NCBI GenBank assembly: GCA_964345135.1
Contig: CAYFQI010000033.1
Coordinates: 1 to 15,647, forward strand
DNA length: 15,647 bases
Source: CAYMKE01 sp964345135
Lineage (GTDB): Bacteria; Bacteroidota; Bacteroidia; Bacteroidales; JBBRXJ01
Direction: 5' to 3'
The position numbers and the translations under genes were made by a program. Under the pieces are notes generated by a model that saw only the letters and a program-made list of their open reading frames with translations, was not told where the DNA came from and ran no database searches. Shown here piece after piece: positions 14,618 to 15,647 of this stretch. How positions within the stretch are numbered: position 1 is the first letter of the stretch; each line of letters begins with the position of its first letter.

Positions 14618-15364
14618 TTATTTAAGTTTTATTACATTAAGTATTAAAGATGATGTGTCAAAGATCATCACTCCCTGGGCATTACTTCCCGACGCCAGAA
14701 CGGGCCCGACAATGCATTGAAGACGGTTTTTTAATGTGAACTCTTTGAAGCGTTTACGTCTCAACCTGGTTGGATGAGCAATATGTATGCCTTCAATATG
14801 AGCATGGCCACAAAAACTAAATTTAATATTTTTTTCTTTCATATAATGAATATGAAACAAAAAATCGTGAATGTCATGATGAAAATGTTTAAGTGAACCT
14901 GTAAAGTCCGGGAACAGATAATGCGAAAACAAGATGGGGCCATGTAGATGTTCTACAATCGTGTATTCGGGCAGGCTGTTTAAATATTCAAGGTCTTCAT
15001 CTTTTAGGTCTGCCAGTTCTTCGTCTTCATAGAGCCAAACTTTGTTATTGGTGTAGTCTTGTTGTTCTTCGGTTGAAAGCATATGCCAGTTGTCAGGGTA
15101 CTGTATGCCTGCTGTATGGTTAGGAAGCTCTTTTAATGCGAACAAATCATGATTCCCCTTAACGGCAATGTCAAAATACGATTTTACAATCATGATGCAT
15201 TGATGTGCACTTTTTGTTTTCGTATGATAATAATGATTGCCTGAAAATCCTATAATATCTCCCAAACAAACCAATGTATCGCATTTCTCGTGCTCAAAAA
15301 TTTTCATCGCTTTTTCGAGCATTTCAATATCTTCATGAATATCAGATATAATGCCTGTTTTCAT
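14618..15364 (-). CDS. Calcineurin-like metallophosphoesterase
   Basis: The 248-residue cytoplasmic protein carries the full metallophosphoesterase signature: SDIHE with Asp8 and His10, GDIIG with Asp36, GNHD with Asn71 and His72, FSHY with His148, and GHAH with His187 and His189. These residues bind two metal ions in the YfcE/calcineurin-like fold. There is no signal peptide. The substrate cannot be read from the sequence; relatives act on phosphodiesters, nucleotides or phosphoproteins. The acidic helix at about 112-127 is a lineage-specific feature. Only one base separates its stop from the start of the Cache-PAS-CBS-DUF294 gene. This suggests a common job, perhaps removing or relaying a product of that protein, but that is inference. 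Confidence 0.88.
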   Translation of the reverse strand: MKTGIISDIHEDIEMLEKAMKIFEHEKCDTLVCLGDIIGFSGNHYYHTKTKSAHQCIMIVKSYFDIAVKGNHDLFALKELPNHTAGIQYPDNWHMLSTEEQQDYTNNKVWLYEDEELADLKDEDLEYLNSLPEYTIVEHLHGPILFSHYLFPDFTGSLKHFHHDIHDFLFHIHYMKEKNIKFSFCGHAHIEGIHIAHPTRLRRKRFKEFTLKNRLQCIVGPVLASGSNAQGVMIFDTSSLILNVIKLK

Positions 15365-15479
15365 TCGTTTGTTTTTAAAAAATGTTATTCATAAAACCAC
15401 ACTGCTTTTGAAATCACTGGTCAATACACTACGGGTAACATCTACTCACCATAAGGTTAAACGTGAATAGGGCAGGGGT

Positions 15480-15487
15480 TACTTTTG
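15480..15487 (+). promoter_or_regulatory. Candidate -7 element for the right-edge gene
   Basis: TACTTTTG is an exact TAnnTTTG match and identical to the Phe operon element. It would start transcription near 15494, about 60 bases before the ATG at 15556. The -33 position (15457-15460, TTAA) matches TTTG at only two bases. Confidence 0.35.
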
Positions 15488-15555
15488 CCCCATATTTCTT
15501 ACATACCCTATATATTTTTTCTTTTAATAATCATTTTTTATAACGAAAAAATGTC

Positions 15556-15647
15556 ATGGCTTTGTTCGATGAAAAGAAAGTAATAGAAAGCGTGTTTTTC
15601 GAGTGTAACATGACAAGTCGTACATGTTTATCGTTGACCGATGAAAT
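15556..15647 (+). CDS. Start of an unidentified gene, cut by the window edge
   Basis: An ATG at 15556 opens a frame with no stop for 30 codons to the window end. The product begins MALFDEKKVIESVFFECNMT and continues SRTCLSLTDE. Composition is protein-like, and a TAnnTTTG match lies upstream at a sensible distance. The gene is divergent from the phosphoesterase gene. The family cannot be told from 30 residues. A nearby ATG at 15551 in another frame stops after ten codons. Confidence 0.5.
   Translation, partial: MALFDEKKVIESVFFECNMTSRTCLSLTDE

Noticed and set aside
12872..14647. Plus-strand ORFs opposite the Cache-PAS-CBS-DUF294 gene, including one of 134 codons at 14158-14562
   Set aside because: They lie fully inside a gene with clear domains and show no family signature.
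15466..15492. GGGCA...TGCCC hairpin upstream of the right-edge gene
   Set aside because: Only five pairs with a loop of about 11 bases and no T-tract; not convincing.

Overview
The window is a chromosomal piece of a Bacteroidota genome, probably Bacteroidales or Marinilabiliales-like. The evidence is a C-terminal type IX secretion sorting domain, a Reg_prop beta-propeller protein, two SPII lipoproteins, a DAHP synthase/chorismate mutase fusion of the Bacteroidota type, AT-rich translation starts without clear Shine-Dalgarno sequences, and promoter elements of the TAnnTTTG (-7) type. Composition is AT-rich and I see no rRNA, tRNA, CRISPR array, integrase or intact insertion sequence.

Layout. 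1-230: an AT-rich tandem repeat and a 58-residue membrane miniprotein. 420-1112 (minus): a lipoprotein. 1113-1533: a long non-coding stretch with a possible gene remnant. 1534-3693 (plus): a secreted 14-blade propeller protein with a T9SS tail. 3859-4728 (plus): a small MscS channel. 4802-5932 (plus): an MsrA-MsrB fusion lipoprotein. 6058-8263 (minus): a phenylalanine operon, consisting of promoter, leader peptide, attenuator, prephenate dehydratase and DAHP synthase/chorismate mutase. 8343-9584 (minus): a LarA-like DUF2088 protein. 9814-11814 (minus): gyrB. 12094-15364 (minus): a two-gene unit of a calcineurin-like phosphoesterase and an sCache-PAS-CBS-DUF294 membrane protein. 15556-end (plus): the start of a further gene.

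The most interesting signal is in front of the prephenate dehydratase gene. A 125-base leader encodes the 18-residue peptide MPGSGNIFFYFFCLLIRD. Its stop codon overlaps a sequence that can pair with the 5' arm of an intrinsic terminator placed just before the pheA start codon. This is the full logic of ribosome-mediated transcription attenuation by Phe (and perhaps Tyr) in a minimal three-segment form, in a phylum where initiation does not rely on Shine-Dalgarno pairing. It would control both DAHP entry and the Phe branch.

A second layer is intergenic. One degenerate repeat occurs near 313-361, 11984-12034 and probably 3706-3754. A different 20-base sequence occurs exactly at 407-426 and, inverted, at 9596-9615. 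These suggest one or two dispersed non-coding repeat families.
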